Source of the DNA: a virus
IMG/VR virus record: IMGVR_UViG_3300030380_004838
Span: 1-20,132 of that record
Direction: 5' to 3' (one strand)
DNA: 20,132 bases
Below, in pieces: positions 1-7,581 of the stretch; the first letter of the stretch is position 1; every line of letters begins with the position of its first letter. The notes below the pieces were generated by a model. It saw only the letters and a program-made list of their open reading frames with translations. It had not been told where the DNA came from and did not search any database. Position numbers and translations under genes: made by a program.

Positions 1-35
1 CATTCGAAAAAATCCACAGGGTTCTGGGCTGGCGT

Positions 36-111
36 ATTCTATTCAAGTCACGCCCCCCATAAGAATATGGGGCGAATGAATCGAATAGAGTCCGATTCTA
101 TTCAAGTCACG
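36..111. repeat. Pair of 17-bp direct repeats upstream of terminase
   Basis: The 17-mer ATTCTATTCAAGTCACG occurs at 36-52 and again, identical, at 95-111, 59 bases apart. The right copy also pairs with a partial inverted copy: GAATAGA at 83-89 and TCTATTC at 97-103, a 7-bp stem with a 7-base loop. The repeats lie directly before the terminase ribosome binding site, so they could be late-promoter or regulator sites, or part of a packaging (cos/pac) region. The sequence does not decide which. Confidence 0.75.
51..74. other. GC hairpin between the two leader repeats
   Basis: CCCCATA (55-61) pairs with TATGGGG (66-72) around an AGAA loop. Two further pairs (51-52 with 73-74) form if two cytosines bulge out. 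The hairpin lies between the 17-bp direct repeats in the only non-coding stretch before the late operon. There is no following T-run, so it is not a standard terminator on the + strand. It may be an operator or part of a packaging signal. Confidence 0.5.
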
Positions 112-134
112 GATAGGCCTACGGAAGGAACAGA

Positions 135-1850
135 ATGACTCGAAACGTAACGCACCCGACCGACTACGCTCGGGACGTAATCGCTGGCAGAATTCGGGTC
201 AACAACAACGTAATGATGGCTGCAAAACGGCACATGCACGATCTGACCAGGAAAGACATCTATTTCGACGAAAAGGAACTGGAACGTCTCAATAACTTCG
301 TGGCGGACCTTGAAGTGGCGGACGGCCATGAATTGACGGGGCAGAAAATCGTGATGCTGCCTTGGCAGTCGTTTTTCCTGGGGTCGATCCTCTGCTGGAA
401 ATTCACCGAAACGGACGGGATCCGCTACAAACAGTCGTTTGGGGAGTACGCCCGTGGTGCCGGAAAATCGACCATGTGCGGGGTGCTGCTGCTCTACGTC
501 TCAATGTATTGGGAAGGGTCCGATAATCTTGTGCTGGCAAACAAGATGGACCAGGCCCGCCAAGCCTTCGACGCTGCGAACAAGATTGCCAACCGGGCAT
601 TTGGTGATTGGCGTGCTGAGGACGACGAAGAGGCAAATTCTGCCGAATACGAAACCACGATTCGCGAAACCCGCTGCCGACGCTCAAAAGGCCGATTCCG
701 GCCTATGGCGTCGAAAACCGGCACTTTGGACGGCACAAAGGCGATTCTCTACGTTTGTGATGAGACTGCCGAGGCAAAAGAGGACTACATGCAGAAGGTG
801 GTGTCTGCCCTGCCCAAACTCCGCGATTCCCTCATGGTCAGCGTCACAACGCCAGGATCCCCCGAACTCGGACTCGATAGTCCGTATTACACACGTCGGA
901 GAGTGGCGGAAGAAGCCCTGAAACCCGAAAACTGGGACGAATTGGACGTTTTTGCGGTGTTCTACGGGCTGGACGAGGACGACGATTTCCGAGATGAATC
1001 CACCTGGATCAAGGCCCAACCGAGCCTCGGACACGTCATTCCGGTCTCAAACTACCGCCGACTGCTCAAGGAATACACCGCGCAAGACGCCCTCGACAAC
1101 TGGGAGCGTTACCAATGCTGCCGATACTCCCTTCAGGGCTTGCAATGGATCCAACTTTCGGAGTGGCGGACGGCCAACGCCAAAGTGGACCGCCCGCCGC
1201 CAGGAACGCCGATCTACTGCGCGATTGACTTCTCAAAAGCGTTCGACGTAACCTCGCTTTGCTACGGATGGTGGATTGACGGCAAATTCCACGTCAAATG
1301 GCACCATTGGGCCATCCGAGACCCCCATGTTGAGGGCGTAAAGCGGCATTATCAGCGGTTCGTCGAGAATTGGGCGCGGCACGACAACGTGACGATCTGC
1401 ACTCATCAGGTGCAATACGACCTCGTAAAGCAGAAATTAGACGAGTTGCGGACGTGGGGCGAGGTCAAAAGGATCGGATATGACGCCCTGGGGGGCATGA
1501 AAACCGAGGTTCAGGCTTGGGGCGACATCGACGACCGCTACAACCCCGAAACCGACCTGCCCATGTGGTCCATGCCGCAGACCATCATGGTCATGGGTCC
1601 ATCGACCTACCTCGCCGAGTCATACATCCGGCACAAGAACCTGGTGTTAGATGAAGACCTAGTCGTTGAGTACGCTTTGGCGAATGTGCAACTAGAAAAG
1701 AACATAAATGGCGACAGAAGACCTTGCAAACTCAAATCAATGGGTATTATTGACCCCGTTGTAGCGTTTGTTATGCTTTGCGGCGTCTTGATCCGCGAAG
1801 GGGCCGAGCGTCCCGGCGCATACTCTGATCTGGGGAACATCGCGTGTTAG
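135..1850 (+). CDS. terL: Terminase large subunit
   Basis: This is the ATPase-nuclease motor that cuts concatemeric phage DNA and pumps it through the portal into the prohead. The 571 residues match the usual size of the Terminase_1 (HK97-like) family. An adenine-binding type segment LPWQSF lies near residues 75-80. The Walker A variant RGAGKST is at 107-113, Walker B ILYVCDE ends at D209-E210, and the coupling motif TTPGS is at 238-242. The C-terminal RNase H-like nuclease begins around AIDFSKAFD (D364), with further acidic positions in GYDALGG and near the C-terminus. GGAAGGA at 123-129 is a good ribosome binding site for the ATG at 135. It is first in the late operon and overlaps the portal start by 7 bases. 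No small terminase subunit is visible upstream. Confidence 0.95.
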   Translation: MTRNVTHPTDYARDVIAGRIRVNNNVMMAAKRHMHDLTRKDIYFDEKELERLNNFVADLEVADGHELTGQKIVMLPWQSFFLGSILCWKFTETDGIRYKQSFGEYARGAGKSTMCGVLLLYVSMYWEGSDNLVLANKMDQARQAFDAANKIANRAFGDWRAEDDEEANSAEYETTIRETRCRRSKGRFRPMASKTGTLDGTKAILYVCDETAEAKEDYMQKVVSALPKLRDSLMVSVTTPGSPELGLDSPYYTRRRVAEEALKPENWDELDVFAVFYGLDEDDDFRDESTWIKAQPSLGHVIPVSNYRRLLKEYTAQDALDNWERYQCCRYSLQGLQWIQLSEWRTANAKVDRPPPGTPIYCAIDFSKAFDVTSLCYGWWIDGKFHVKWHHWAIRDPHVEGVKRHYQRFVENWARHDNVTICTHQVQYDLVKQKLDELRTWGEVKRIGYDALGGMKTEVQAWGDIDDRYNPETDLPMWSMPQTIMVMGPSTYLAESYIRHKNLVLDEDLVVEYALANVQLEKNINGDRRPCKLKSMGIIDPVVAFVMLCGVLIREGAERPGAYSDLGNIAC

Positions 1851-3136
1851 GAAAACTCGTAACAGAGATCCGACGCAAGTTCTCACATACCAAGTTCGGC
1901 GGCTCCGGCCACGTTCTGCCTGACACCTGGTGGAACTGGGAGAAGCCGACTACTGCAAACGACGTAGTAGCCGATCCGTACACCGCCCTCGGGTTGTGTC
2001 CGGTGCAGCGTGCCGTCTCGGTTGTTGCTGGAGACGTTGCCCGGCTCCCGATTCAGATTCAGAAATACAACGATGGTCGATGGGAGGAGTGTGATGAATA
2101 CCCCGACCTCGACGACATCCTGAACCAGCACACCAACAAGTATTTCACAAGCCACGAATGGCGTCGTCACATGATGACGAACGCAATGGTTTGGGGGAAC
2201 GCTTTTGCGCTCATCTCGCGCGTTGCTGGCGAGGTTGATGAACTGATCCCGGTGCGACCCTGGGACGTACAGTTGCTCCCAGACGCCGAGCGTGGCGGTT
2301 GGTATTACCGATCGAGCGAATACGGCGACCTCGACCCCAAGGATGTCGTGCATTGGAGAATGCCCGCACACCAGCGGATGCTTTGGGGTGAAAGCCCCAT
2401 CGTCGTCGCTCGCCGTGCGATCGAACTCGGCGCACAGCAAGAAATCGCCGGGATGCAGGCGTTCAAGATGCCGGGTCTTGGCAAGATTGCCATCACCACG
2501 AAGGAAACGGTCGGGGCAGACGCAATCCGAGCAATGCAGGACGCATTCAAGTACGCCCACGGCACGGTCGAAGGCATGCTGCGTCCGATTGTTGTGCAGA
2601 ACGAATCCGACGTGAAGCAGGTGGGCCAGTCGCTCACTGACCAGGATTGGATCGCTGCGCGGCGATTTACGATCAACCAGGTGTCGCAAATGTACGGGGT
2701 TCCGCCGCAGTACCTCTACAACCTGGAGAACTCGACGCAGGAGCAGACCAGTGAGATGTCGCGGGCTTACGTCGACACCTGCCTCGGTTCGTACCTTGCA
2801 TCGATCCAGACCGAACTCGGGTTCAAGTTGCTACCGGGCCGGGAATCCGAGGGTCGGTATCGGGTGTGGTTCGACACCGCACCTCTTGTTCGCGGCACGT
2901 TCAGCGAACAGGTGACTGCGATTCAGACGGCGATTCAGTCGGGCATCATGACCCGAAACGAAGCCCGCGCGATGATGGGGTACACGCCCATCGAAGGCGG
3001 AGACGAAGTTCTCATCGGTCCGAACATGCTCCCGGTGGAGCAGAATCAGGAAATGGCTAATGGCGAAGATCGAACACCGAATGATGCCGGCGGAAGCGTT
3101 GACGAAGACGCGGTCGGGGTCGTATCGGATGATTGA
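1844..3136 (+). CDS. Portal protein (HK97 family)
   Basis: Portal proteins form the dodecameric ring at one capsid vertex through which DNA enters and leaves and to which the tail attaches. The 430-residue product has the HK97-type signature SVVAGDVARLPIQI near the N-terminus, and a central region with WRMPAH and later QMYGVPPQYL, typical of the clip/stem region. The last 30 or so residues are acidic and low-complexity and overlap the protease gene. The start is GTG at 1844, giving MLGKLV and a 7-base overlap with the terminase stop. Position between terminase and protease is the canonical one. Confidence 0.93.
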   Translation: MLGKLVTEIRRKFSHTKFGGSGHVLPDTWWNWEKPTTANDVVADPYTALGLCPVQRAVSVVAGDVARLPIQIQKYNDGRWEECDEYPDLDDILNQHTNKYFTSHEWRRHMMTNAMVWGNAFALISRVAGEVDELIPVRPWDVQLLPDAERGGWYYRSSEYGDLDPKDVVHWRMPAHQRMLWGESPIVVARRAIELGAQQEIAGMQAFKMPGLGKIAITTKETVGADAIRAMQDAFKYAHGTVEGMLRPIVVQNESDVKQVGQSLTDQDWIAARRFTINQVSQMYGVPPQYLYNLENSTQEQTSEMSRAYVDTCLGSYLASIQTELGFKLLPGRESEGRYRVWFDTAPLVRGTFSEQVTAIQTAIQSGIMTRNEARAMMGYTPIEGGDEVLIGPNMLPVEQNQEMANGEDRTPNDAGGSVDEDAVGVVSDD

Positions 3137-3560
3137 AGGCGTGGCGGTTCCCTACCGCAGCCTTTCTGTCATCCTTCGAGATCGACCGCGACCCTATCGG
3201 GAGCGGATTGCTCCTGGTGCGATGGAAGTCGACGATTCTGTTTCGATGTTCATTCAACACGATCATGGTGGTGTACCTCTTGCCAGAACAGGCGCGGGGA
3301 CGCTTCGATTTGAAGAGAGAGAAAATGAACTCGGATTTGCCTGCGACTTGCCGGAATGCCGACAAGACGTGATCGAAGCACTCGAAAGAGGTGATTTCGA
3401 TGGTTCCGTTTCAGTGGGTTTTATCGTTGCTGAGGACGGCGACACTTGGCAACACCGTCGATCAGGTCCGAGCGTCCGCACGGTGCGGGCGGCTCGCCTG
3501 GTCGAATTGTCTTTGGTGACGGCGGGGGCCTATAGGTCCGCGAAGTCCCGTCTTACTTAG
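3060..3560 (+). CDS. Prohead protease (HK97 family, peptidase S78)
   Basis: This serine protease acts inside the prohead, removing the N-terminal scaffold part of the capsid protein and digesting itself before DNA packaging. The 166 residues fit the family. The catalytic triad can be proposed from FIQHDHGG (H67 or H69), GSVSVGF (S116 or S118) and LVELSLV (E149). The conserved GTL and R-rich C-terminal half are present. The ATG at 3060 lies inside the end of the portal gene, with AGGA a few bases upstream, giving a 77-base overlap. The MAKIEHR start is needed for the usual N-terminal strand. It ends 10 bases before the capsid gene. Confidence 0.93.
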   Translation: MAKIEHRMMPAEALTKTRSGSYRMIEGVAVPYRSLSVILRDRPRPYRERIAPGAMEVDDSVSMFIQHDHGGVPLARTGAGTLRFEERENELGFACDLPECRQDVIEALERGDFDGSVSVGFIVAEDGDTWQHRRSGPSVRTVRAARLVELSLVTAGAYRSAKSRLT

Positions 3561-3570
3561 GAGTCCTCCA

Positions 3571-4911
3571 ATGGACGACGCACGGAGTCTCCGCGAGCAG
3601 CGGGACGAACTCGCGGGCAAGATGAACGACATCCTGCTCCGCAACGACAGCATCGACGACGTTGAGTCGATCGAACTTCTGGAGAACGGTGAGGCTCGCC
3701 TCGCTGAACTCGACACGCAGATTCGTGGTGCCGAGGCACGCGAAAAGGTGTCCAACCTCGTCAAGAAGCCGTCCTTCGGTTTCACGCCTGGAGCGGCTAC
3801 CCCCGCCCGTGAGGATCGGCGATACCGATTCGAGATCAACGGAACCGAGGTCAAGGTCGTCGGTGGCAACCCTGACGTTCGAGTCAACCCGCTCGGCGGT
3901 GGTTCGGATGGCTCTGCGGCTACGTTTGACGCTGGCACGGCGCAAGATCCGATTGCTGGTGCCAGCATTCCGGTTGATCTGCTGGCGCAGATGATTCGCA
4001 AGTTGCCGAAGGTGGCCGTCCTTCGTCAGCAACTTGCCGTGCGTACCTACAGCAACGATGTCGAACTCCAGAGAGTCAACGCTCGTATCGACATGAGTAC
4101 CGACGCCTACGTTGCGGAAAGCGGCGACTACAACGAACACGTCGGTTCGTTTGAGCGTGTGCGGGTTCGCAACTTTAAAAGCGCGGCTCGGTCGAACGTC
4201 ACCGAAGAATTCCTTCGTGACGCTCGCGGCAACGCCGTTCAGGAAATGCTGCTCCAGCACGCCGAGGAACACGGACTTCTCTGGGATTCGTCCTACGCAA
4301 CCGGAATCGGTTCGGACGACGCCCCGGAACCGATCTTTCTCACGCCTGAACAGTGGGCAACCCAGCAGGCTGACTACGCCAACGCCGCCGCAACTCCCAC
4401 CGCCATCTTCACCGGCCAAAACGGCCAGAAGACGGACATTGACATCACCATCATGGATGGTGCTGACAAGGCGGCTGCCGCGACGGAAGTCACGCAGGCT
4501 CTCACGACTCTGCGATACGAGAAGATCCCCGCCCAGTATTGGGGCGGACTCAAGTGGATCATGGGACAGGAGACGTTTGCGGCTATCGCCAACATGGTCG
4601 ATGGCAACAGCCGACCTCTGTACCAGCCGCTCCTCACTTCGACGATGGGCGAGTCGAACTACATCGGCACGATCCTGGGCCTTCCGGTTGCAGTCAGCAA
4701 CAACCTTCCCGGCAAGACGGACGGCAACGTTGCTGCGGTCCTGATGCACACCGAGGATTACGGCATTTTCGATCGTGTTGGGTTCAGCCAGTTGCTCGAC
4801 CCCTACACCGACAGCGCCAAGGGCGAGGTGCGATACCTCACCCGAATGCGTTCGGACGGTCGATGGCTTCGCCCCTACGCGGCGGGCCAGTTGGTCTGGT
4901 CGGAATCCTGA
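3571..4911 (+). CDS. Major capsid protein (HK97 fold) with N-terminal scaffold domain
   Basis: This is the main shell subunit. The first 60-65 residues are charged and predicted helical (RSLREQRDELAGKM and similar), as expected for the delta/scaffold domain removed by the upstream protease. A linker rich in G and A follows, and the capsid fold begins near residue 125 (IAGASIPVDLLAQM). The C-terminal RVGFSQLLDPYTDS and RYLTRMRSDG segments resemble the conserved end of the family. Length is 446 residues, normal for an uncleaved precursor. AGGAG at 3559-3563 overlaps the protease stop and sits 7 bases before the ATG. A strong hairpin follows the stop. Confidence 0.93.
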   Translation: MDDARSLREQRDELAGKMNDILLRNDSIDDVESIELLENGEARLAELDTQIRGAEAREKVSNLVKKPSFGFTPGAATPAREDRRYRFEINGTEVKVVGGNPDVRVNPLGGGSDGSAATFDAGTAQDPIAGASIPVDLLAQMIRKLPKVAVLRQQLAVRTYSNDVELQRVNARIDMSTDAYVAESGDYNEHVGSFERVRVRNFKSAARSNVTEEFLRDARGNAVQEMLLQHAEEHGLLWDSSYATGIGSDDAPEPIFLTPEQWATQQADYANAAATPTAIFTGQNGQKTDIDITIMDGADKAAAATEVTQALTTLRYEKIPAQYWGGLKWIMGQETFAAIANMVDGNSRPLYQPLLTSTMGESNYIGTILGLPVAVSNNLPGKTDGNVAAVLMHTEDYGIFDRVGFSQLLDPYTDSAKGEVRYLTRMRSDGRWLRPYAAGQLVWSES

Positions 4912-4934
4912 CCACTCATCTTTCTCCTTCTCCG

Positions 4935-4960
4935 CCTCCCCCACCTTCGGGTGGGGGGGG
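4935..4960 (+). promoter_or_regulatory. UUCG-capped hairpin after the capsid gene
   Basis: Immediately downstream of the capsid stop, CCCCCACC (4938-4945) pairs with GGTGGGGG (4950-4957) around a TTCG tetraloop, and the stem extends a few pairs further. It is very stable, but no T-run follows; the next bases are TTGGGGAGGAGGA, the ribosome binding region of the next gene. I infer an mRNA-stabilising, partially terminating or processing element that would raise capsid expression relative to downstream genes. The right arm includes an 8-G run (4953-4960). Confidence 0.7.
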
Positions 4961-4983
4961 TTGGGGAGGAGGACGGGGATCAC

Positions 4984-5529
4984 ATGGCGCACACGCTCTC
5001 CAATCTCGGCACACACCAGTTCCAACTCTCCGAGTTCAAGGATCACATCCGCCTGGAGATCACGGACGACGACCCCGCTGCGCAGCGATCGCTGGATGCA
5101 GCGGTGTTCGCAGTCGAGAAGTGGACCGGGCGTCTCATGCGGTCGGGGACGGTCACGCAGGAAGCGGGCTACTACCGACCGCCGTTCCGAGCAGAGGTCG
5201 GGTCGCCGACGAACATCGGTACCATCACCGAAGTCGATGCGGCACTGGACACGACCACGGACGTAACGTCCAAGTTCTATCTGATGACGAGCGCGGGCTG
5301 GTGGTACGCGATGGTGCGTCCCGACAAGTCCTGCGAATACCGCAAGTATTACCGCTGGGAATACGCAGTAAACACGCCAGAGATTTCGCAGGATCTCAAG
5401 TTGTGCGTGTTCGGCCTGGGCGCGAACTTCTACGAGAACCGCGAGCAGGTGCAGCAGAACATCAACCTGACCAAGTTGCCCATCGGCTACAGGTCGTTGC
5501 TGGATAACTTCCGGGACGGTGCAATGTGA
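4984..5529 (+). CDS. Head-tail connector (HK97 gp6-like)
   Basis: This is probably the first connector ring protein bound under the portal. The 181-residue product has an N-terminal helical part (LSEFKDHIRLEITDDD, then a helix through VEKWTGRL) and the gp6-like ending NFYENREQVQQ followed by LPIGYRSLLDNF, where phage connector proteins carry the pattern FY-NRE then LP-G--LL. I chose ATG 4984 rather than GTG 4951, because GGGGAGGAGGA at 4963-4973 is a strong ribosome binding site 10 bases upstream of 4984 and the extra residues would come from the hairpin. The gene overlaps the next by GTGA. Confidence 0.8.
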   Translation: MAHTLSNLGTHQFQLSEFKDHIRLEITDDDPAAQRSLDAAVFAVEKWTGRLMRSGTVTQEAGYYRPPFRAEVGSPTNIGTITEVDAALDTTTDVTSKFYLMTSAGWWYAMVRPDKSCEYRKYYRWEYAVNTPEISQDLKLCVFGLGANFYENREQVQQNINLTKLPIGYRSLLDNFRDGAM

Positions 5530-5855
5530 ATAGTGGCGGCGCACGACATCGGATTACCGTGACGTGTAGCACGCCCGCGACCGGCAACGTCGGTCAGTCC
5601 GACTACATCGGCGGCACCGACACCACCATCACGCGGTGGGGCCAGGTCAAGAGCATCAAGGGGAAACTCGACGACCAGGGCATGCAGCAGATGGAAGGAC
5701 GCCGGTTCTTCCAGATCAAGATGCGGTATGACTCGGGAATCGACTACGGCTGCCGCCTGACCTACAAGGGTCGGGAACTGGCGATCGAGCGGATCGAAGA
5801 CGTACGAGAAGTCGAGCATGAACTGGTGATCTACGCTTTCGAGGTGGATCTCTAA
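5526..5855 (+). CDS. Head-tail joining / head closure protein
   Basis: This 109-residue protein probably seals the connector after packaging and links it to the tail (Phage_H_T_join / SPP1 gp16-like family). It begins with the short basic N-terminus RHRITVTC and has a central WGQVKSIKGK followed by several beta strands (FFQIKMRYD, CRLTYKGRELAIERIEDV), which fit the small beta-barrel of this family. The start is GTG 5526 in a GTGA overlap with the connector. Position, third after the capsid gene, supports the call; the family assignment is by pattern and context. Confidence 0.75.
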   Translation: MNSGGARHRITVTCSTPATGNVGQSDYIGGTDTTITRWGQVKSIKGKLDDQGMQQMEGRRFFQIKMRYDSGIDYGCRLTYKGRELAIERIEDVREVEHELVIYAFEVDL

Positions 5856-6418
5856 TGGAATACAGCGTCAACGAAAAGCAGATCCAGCGGGATCTCCAGA
5901 TGCTTATCGACAAGGGCGGTCTAAACAAGACCTACGCCCGCATGGCTGCGAAGCGAGCCACCGAGGTCGTCGACGACGTTGCGAGGCGCGGCTACCGGAA
6001 TGGGGCGTACAAGTACGGAAGCAGCAAAACGCATCTGCGTGGCAACATGCTTACGCCGGTGAACAAGCCGATTTACATTGCTCGGGAGCGATTTCGCAAG
6101 TGGGCAGGACGACGCGGCAGCATCAAGTTCGCGCCGAAGAAGCAGCGAAAGACAGATTTCTGGTTTCGCTCAATGGTCAAGCGAGTGGCGAACGGCAGGG
6201 GCAACCCCTCGACGCTTTCTCACCTGATTGAAGATGGTGCCAGGAACGTGCGAACAGGCAGGAAGAACATGGCACACCAGATTCGCCGGGAAGCATTCAG
6301 GCGGAAGCGACAGGAGGCGTTGCGGGTGCTAAACAAGGGCATCGAACTAGCCTGCGCTAACGCGACCAAGGCTACAAAGATGGGCCTGATCGACTTCCGC
6401 AGGAGAACGCAGCCGTGA
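5855..6418 (+). CDS. Putative tail completion / neck protein (HK97 gp10-like position)
   Basis: The product is 187 residues, very basic (many RK pairs) and mostly helical, starting with a helix NEKQIQRDLQMLIDKG. In HK97-type operons this slot, between head-closure and tail-terminator genes, is usually filled by a gp10-like neck protein of similar size with an N-terminal helix and a basic body. I see no decisive motif, so the role is inferred from position. It starts at ATG 5855, sharing one base with the TAA stop of the preceding gene, and overlaps the next gene by 4 bases (GTGA). Confidence 0.6.
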   Translation: MEYSVNEKQIQRDLQMLIDKGGLNKTYARMAAKRATEVVDDVARRGYRNGAYKYGSSKTHLRGNMLTPVNKPIYIARERFRKWAGRRGSIKFAPKKQRKTDFWFRSMVKRVANGRGNPSTLSHLIEDGARNVRTGRKNMAHQIRREAFRRKRQEALRVLNKGIELACANATKATKMGLIDFRRRTQP

Positions 6419-6774
6419 GCATCCCGGACGACGTATACGATTTCTTGGACGCGGCGGTCGATGCTCCGGTGTCTCCGTTCGTTCGGAATCACGCGGCAGG
6501 TTTTCCGGCGGTCATCTACACGTTTGAGGGCGACGACTTTCTGAACCCGATCCCAGCGGTGACCAGCCCCAGGCTTGTGCGGTACAACGCGATGGTGCTT
6601 TCTCGCACGTTGGAAGAGGCCGAGACGATCGGCCAGTTGATCGTCGTAGCAGCAAGATCAGTCGAGTGTCCGATGCGTGTGACCTCGGTAGGCCGAGACT
6701 ACGAACCCGCCTATGACGGTGAGCGTCAGGGCATCTACATCCACACGACTTCTTTGGAGTTCTTTGCGTCATGA
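6415..6774 (+). CDS. Putative tail terminator protein
   Basis: This 119-residue protein lies directly before the tail tube gene, the normal place of the tail terminator (lambda gpU / HK97 gp10 or gp12 neighbourhood), which caps the tube and joins the head. The sequence is mixed alpha/beta, with RYNAMVLSRTLEEAETIGQLIVVAARS as a strand-helix unit and EFFAS at the end, as in many minor tail proteins of this class where a strand-helix core is followed by C-terminal strands. It starts with GTG 6415 in a GTGA overlap and ends in an ATGA overlap. Identification rests mainly on position and size. Confidence 0.55.
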   Translation: MSIPDDVYDFLDAAVDAPVSPFVRNHAAGFPAVIYTFEGDDFLNPIPAVTSPRLVRYNAMVLSRTLEEAETIGQLIVVAARSVECPMRVTSVGRDYEPAYDGERQGIYIHTTSLEFFAS

Positions 6775-7163
6775 CATTTCGACTTGGCAACAAACTGACC
6801 GGCGCGTTTACGGGAACCGCATCAGAAATCACTTTTGCGATTACCGGTTTTTCGTGGAGCGGTGGCGATCGCCCAGAGATCGACATCACCACGGGCGGAG
6901 ACGACCGCCGCAAGGTCCTGGCCGGGCTTGCCAGCCCGGAAGAATACACGCTGTCGATCAAGTACAACGGCGAAGACCTGACGGGAGAAATGGAGGATTG
7001 TTCTGTCGGTAGCCTTACAGTCAGTCTTGCTCCGGACGATAATTGCGGAAGTCCAACTGCTGTTCTTTCTGCTGTTCCAGTTGACATCGTTTCTTGGAAT
7101 CACTCGGTTGAACTTGACGGCATCCTCGAAGGTGAAGTCACGTTCCGAAGGCGGCACTCCTGA
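6771..7163 (+). CDS. Major tail tube protein
   Basis: The product is 130 residues and rich in beta strands, T, S and G, with little charge clustering. The N-terminal GNKLTGAFTG and the central EYTLSIKYNGED with SLTVSLAPDD look like alternating strands of the small tube fold. It would polymerise as stacked hexamers around the tape measure protein. Its place, immediately before the overlapping tail-chaperone genes with a frameshift and then the tape measure gene, is the diagnostic order of siphovirus tails. It starts at ATGA 6771 and ends sharing a base with the next ATG (TGATG). Confidence 0.75.
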   Translation: MTFRLGNKLTGAFTGTASEITFAITGFSWSGGDRPEIDITTGGDDRRKVLAGLASPEEYTLSIKYNGEDLTGEMEDCSVGSLTVSLAPDDNCGSPTAVLSAVPVDIVSWNHSVELDGILEGEVTFRRRHS

Positions 7164-7396
7164 TGTTTGAACCTAAGAAGGAAAAGCACACCGTCCGGGG
7201 CGAAGAGATCACCATCCGCGAGTTGGAAGCAGATGTCCTCGCCAACCTGGACGAAGCGATGTCGGCGGCAGTCGCCGCCTCGCTGGTGCCGGAAAGAACG
7301 CAGGCCGAAGTCGCCCAATGGCCCGCTCAAGTCGTCACCGAAATCTTTGGACTGGTGGCGAATCTGAACGGGTGGGACATTGAGGGAAAAGGCTAG
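7163..7396 (+). CDS. Tail assembly chaperone, short form (lambda gpG-like)
   Basis: This 77-residue acidic protein (FEPKKEKHTVRGEE, ITIRELEADV, then a helix with LDEAM) corresponds in position and layout to lambda gpG. It binds the tape measure protein and is not part of the finished tail. It ends DIEGKG at a TAG at 7394-7396, directly after a slippery heptamer, so a fraction of ribosomes should continue into the longer product listed next. The codons read in the zero frame are GAG GGA AAA GGC TAG. Confidence 0.8.
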   Translation: MFEPKKEKHTVRGEEITIRELEADVLANLDEAMSAAVAASLVPERTQAEVAQWPAQVVTEIFGLVANLNGWDIEGKG

Positions 7397-7581
7397 AGCC
7401 GATCGACATGCTGATCCACCGGGTCGCAACCGAGATCGGCATGATGGCTCGGCAAGTGCGGGAGGGGATGAGTTCGCGGGAGTTGTTGGACTGGGCTGAG
7501 TACTTCCGCCGCCAGGCGGGCGAACAGACTGAAGAAGAGATCGCGGCAGCGATACGAGGTGCATTCAAATGGCGAACGTAG
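7163..7581 (+). CDS. Tail assembly chaperone, frameshifted long form (gpGT-like)
   Basis: A -1 slip on G GGA AAA (7384-7390) changes the frame at 7390 and extends the chaperone by 63 codons to the TAG at 7579-7581, giving about 139 residues. The extension reads RLEPIDMLIH then a helical part with ELLDWAEYFRRQAGEQ and EEEIAAAIRG. Its acidic, W/Y-containing helix is what the T extension of lambda-type chaperones looks like; the extension recruits tail tube subunits to the tape measure complex. The -1 frame is open from before the shift site through to the start of the tape measure gene, which would otherwise leave a 170-base gap in a very tightly packed operon. The join is at 7390. Confidence 0.82.
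7384..7440 (+). promoter_or_regulatory. Programmed -1 ribosomal frameshift signal
   Basis: The heptamer GGGAAAA at 7384-7390 is phased as G GGA AAA, the form needed for double-tRNA slippage; lambda uses GGGAAAG at the same place. A 7-base spacer containing the zero-frame stop is followed by a stem: GCCGATC (7398-7404) with GATCGGC (7434-7440). A nested stem GATCC/GGGTC (7413-7417 with 7421-7425, one U-G pair) could form in its loop. Spacing and stem position match known stimulatory structures. Confidence 0.82.

Noticed and set aside
1883-2689. 268-residue - strand frame opposite portal
   Set aside because: Overlaps a confident portal gene and shows no domain or start signal.
4951-4983. GTG 4951 as start of the connector gene
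   Set aside because: Those codons come from the right arm of the hairpin and the ribosome binding site; ATG 4984 has a correctly spaced GGAGGAGGA.
3553-5544. Long open frame of 663 residues on the - strand across capsid and connector genes
   Set aside because: It lies fully opposite well-identified capsid and connector genes, is arginine and valine rich, and has no recognisable domain; this is a shadow caused by codon bias.
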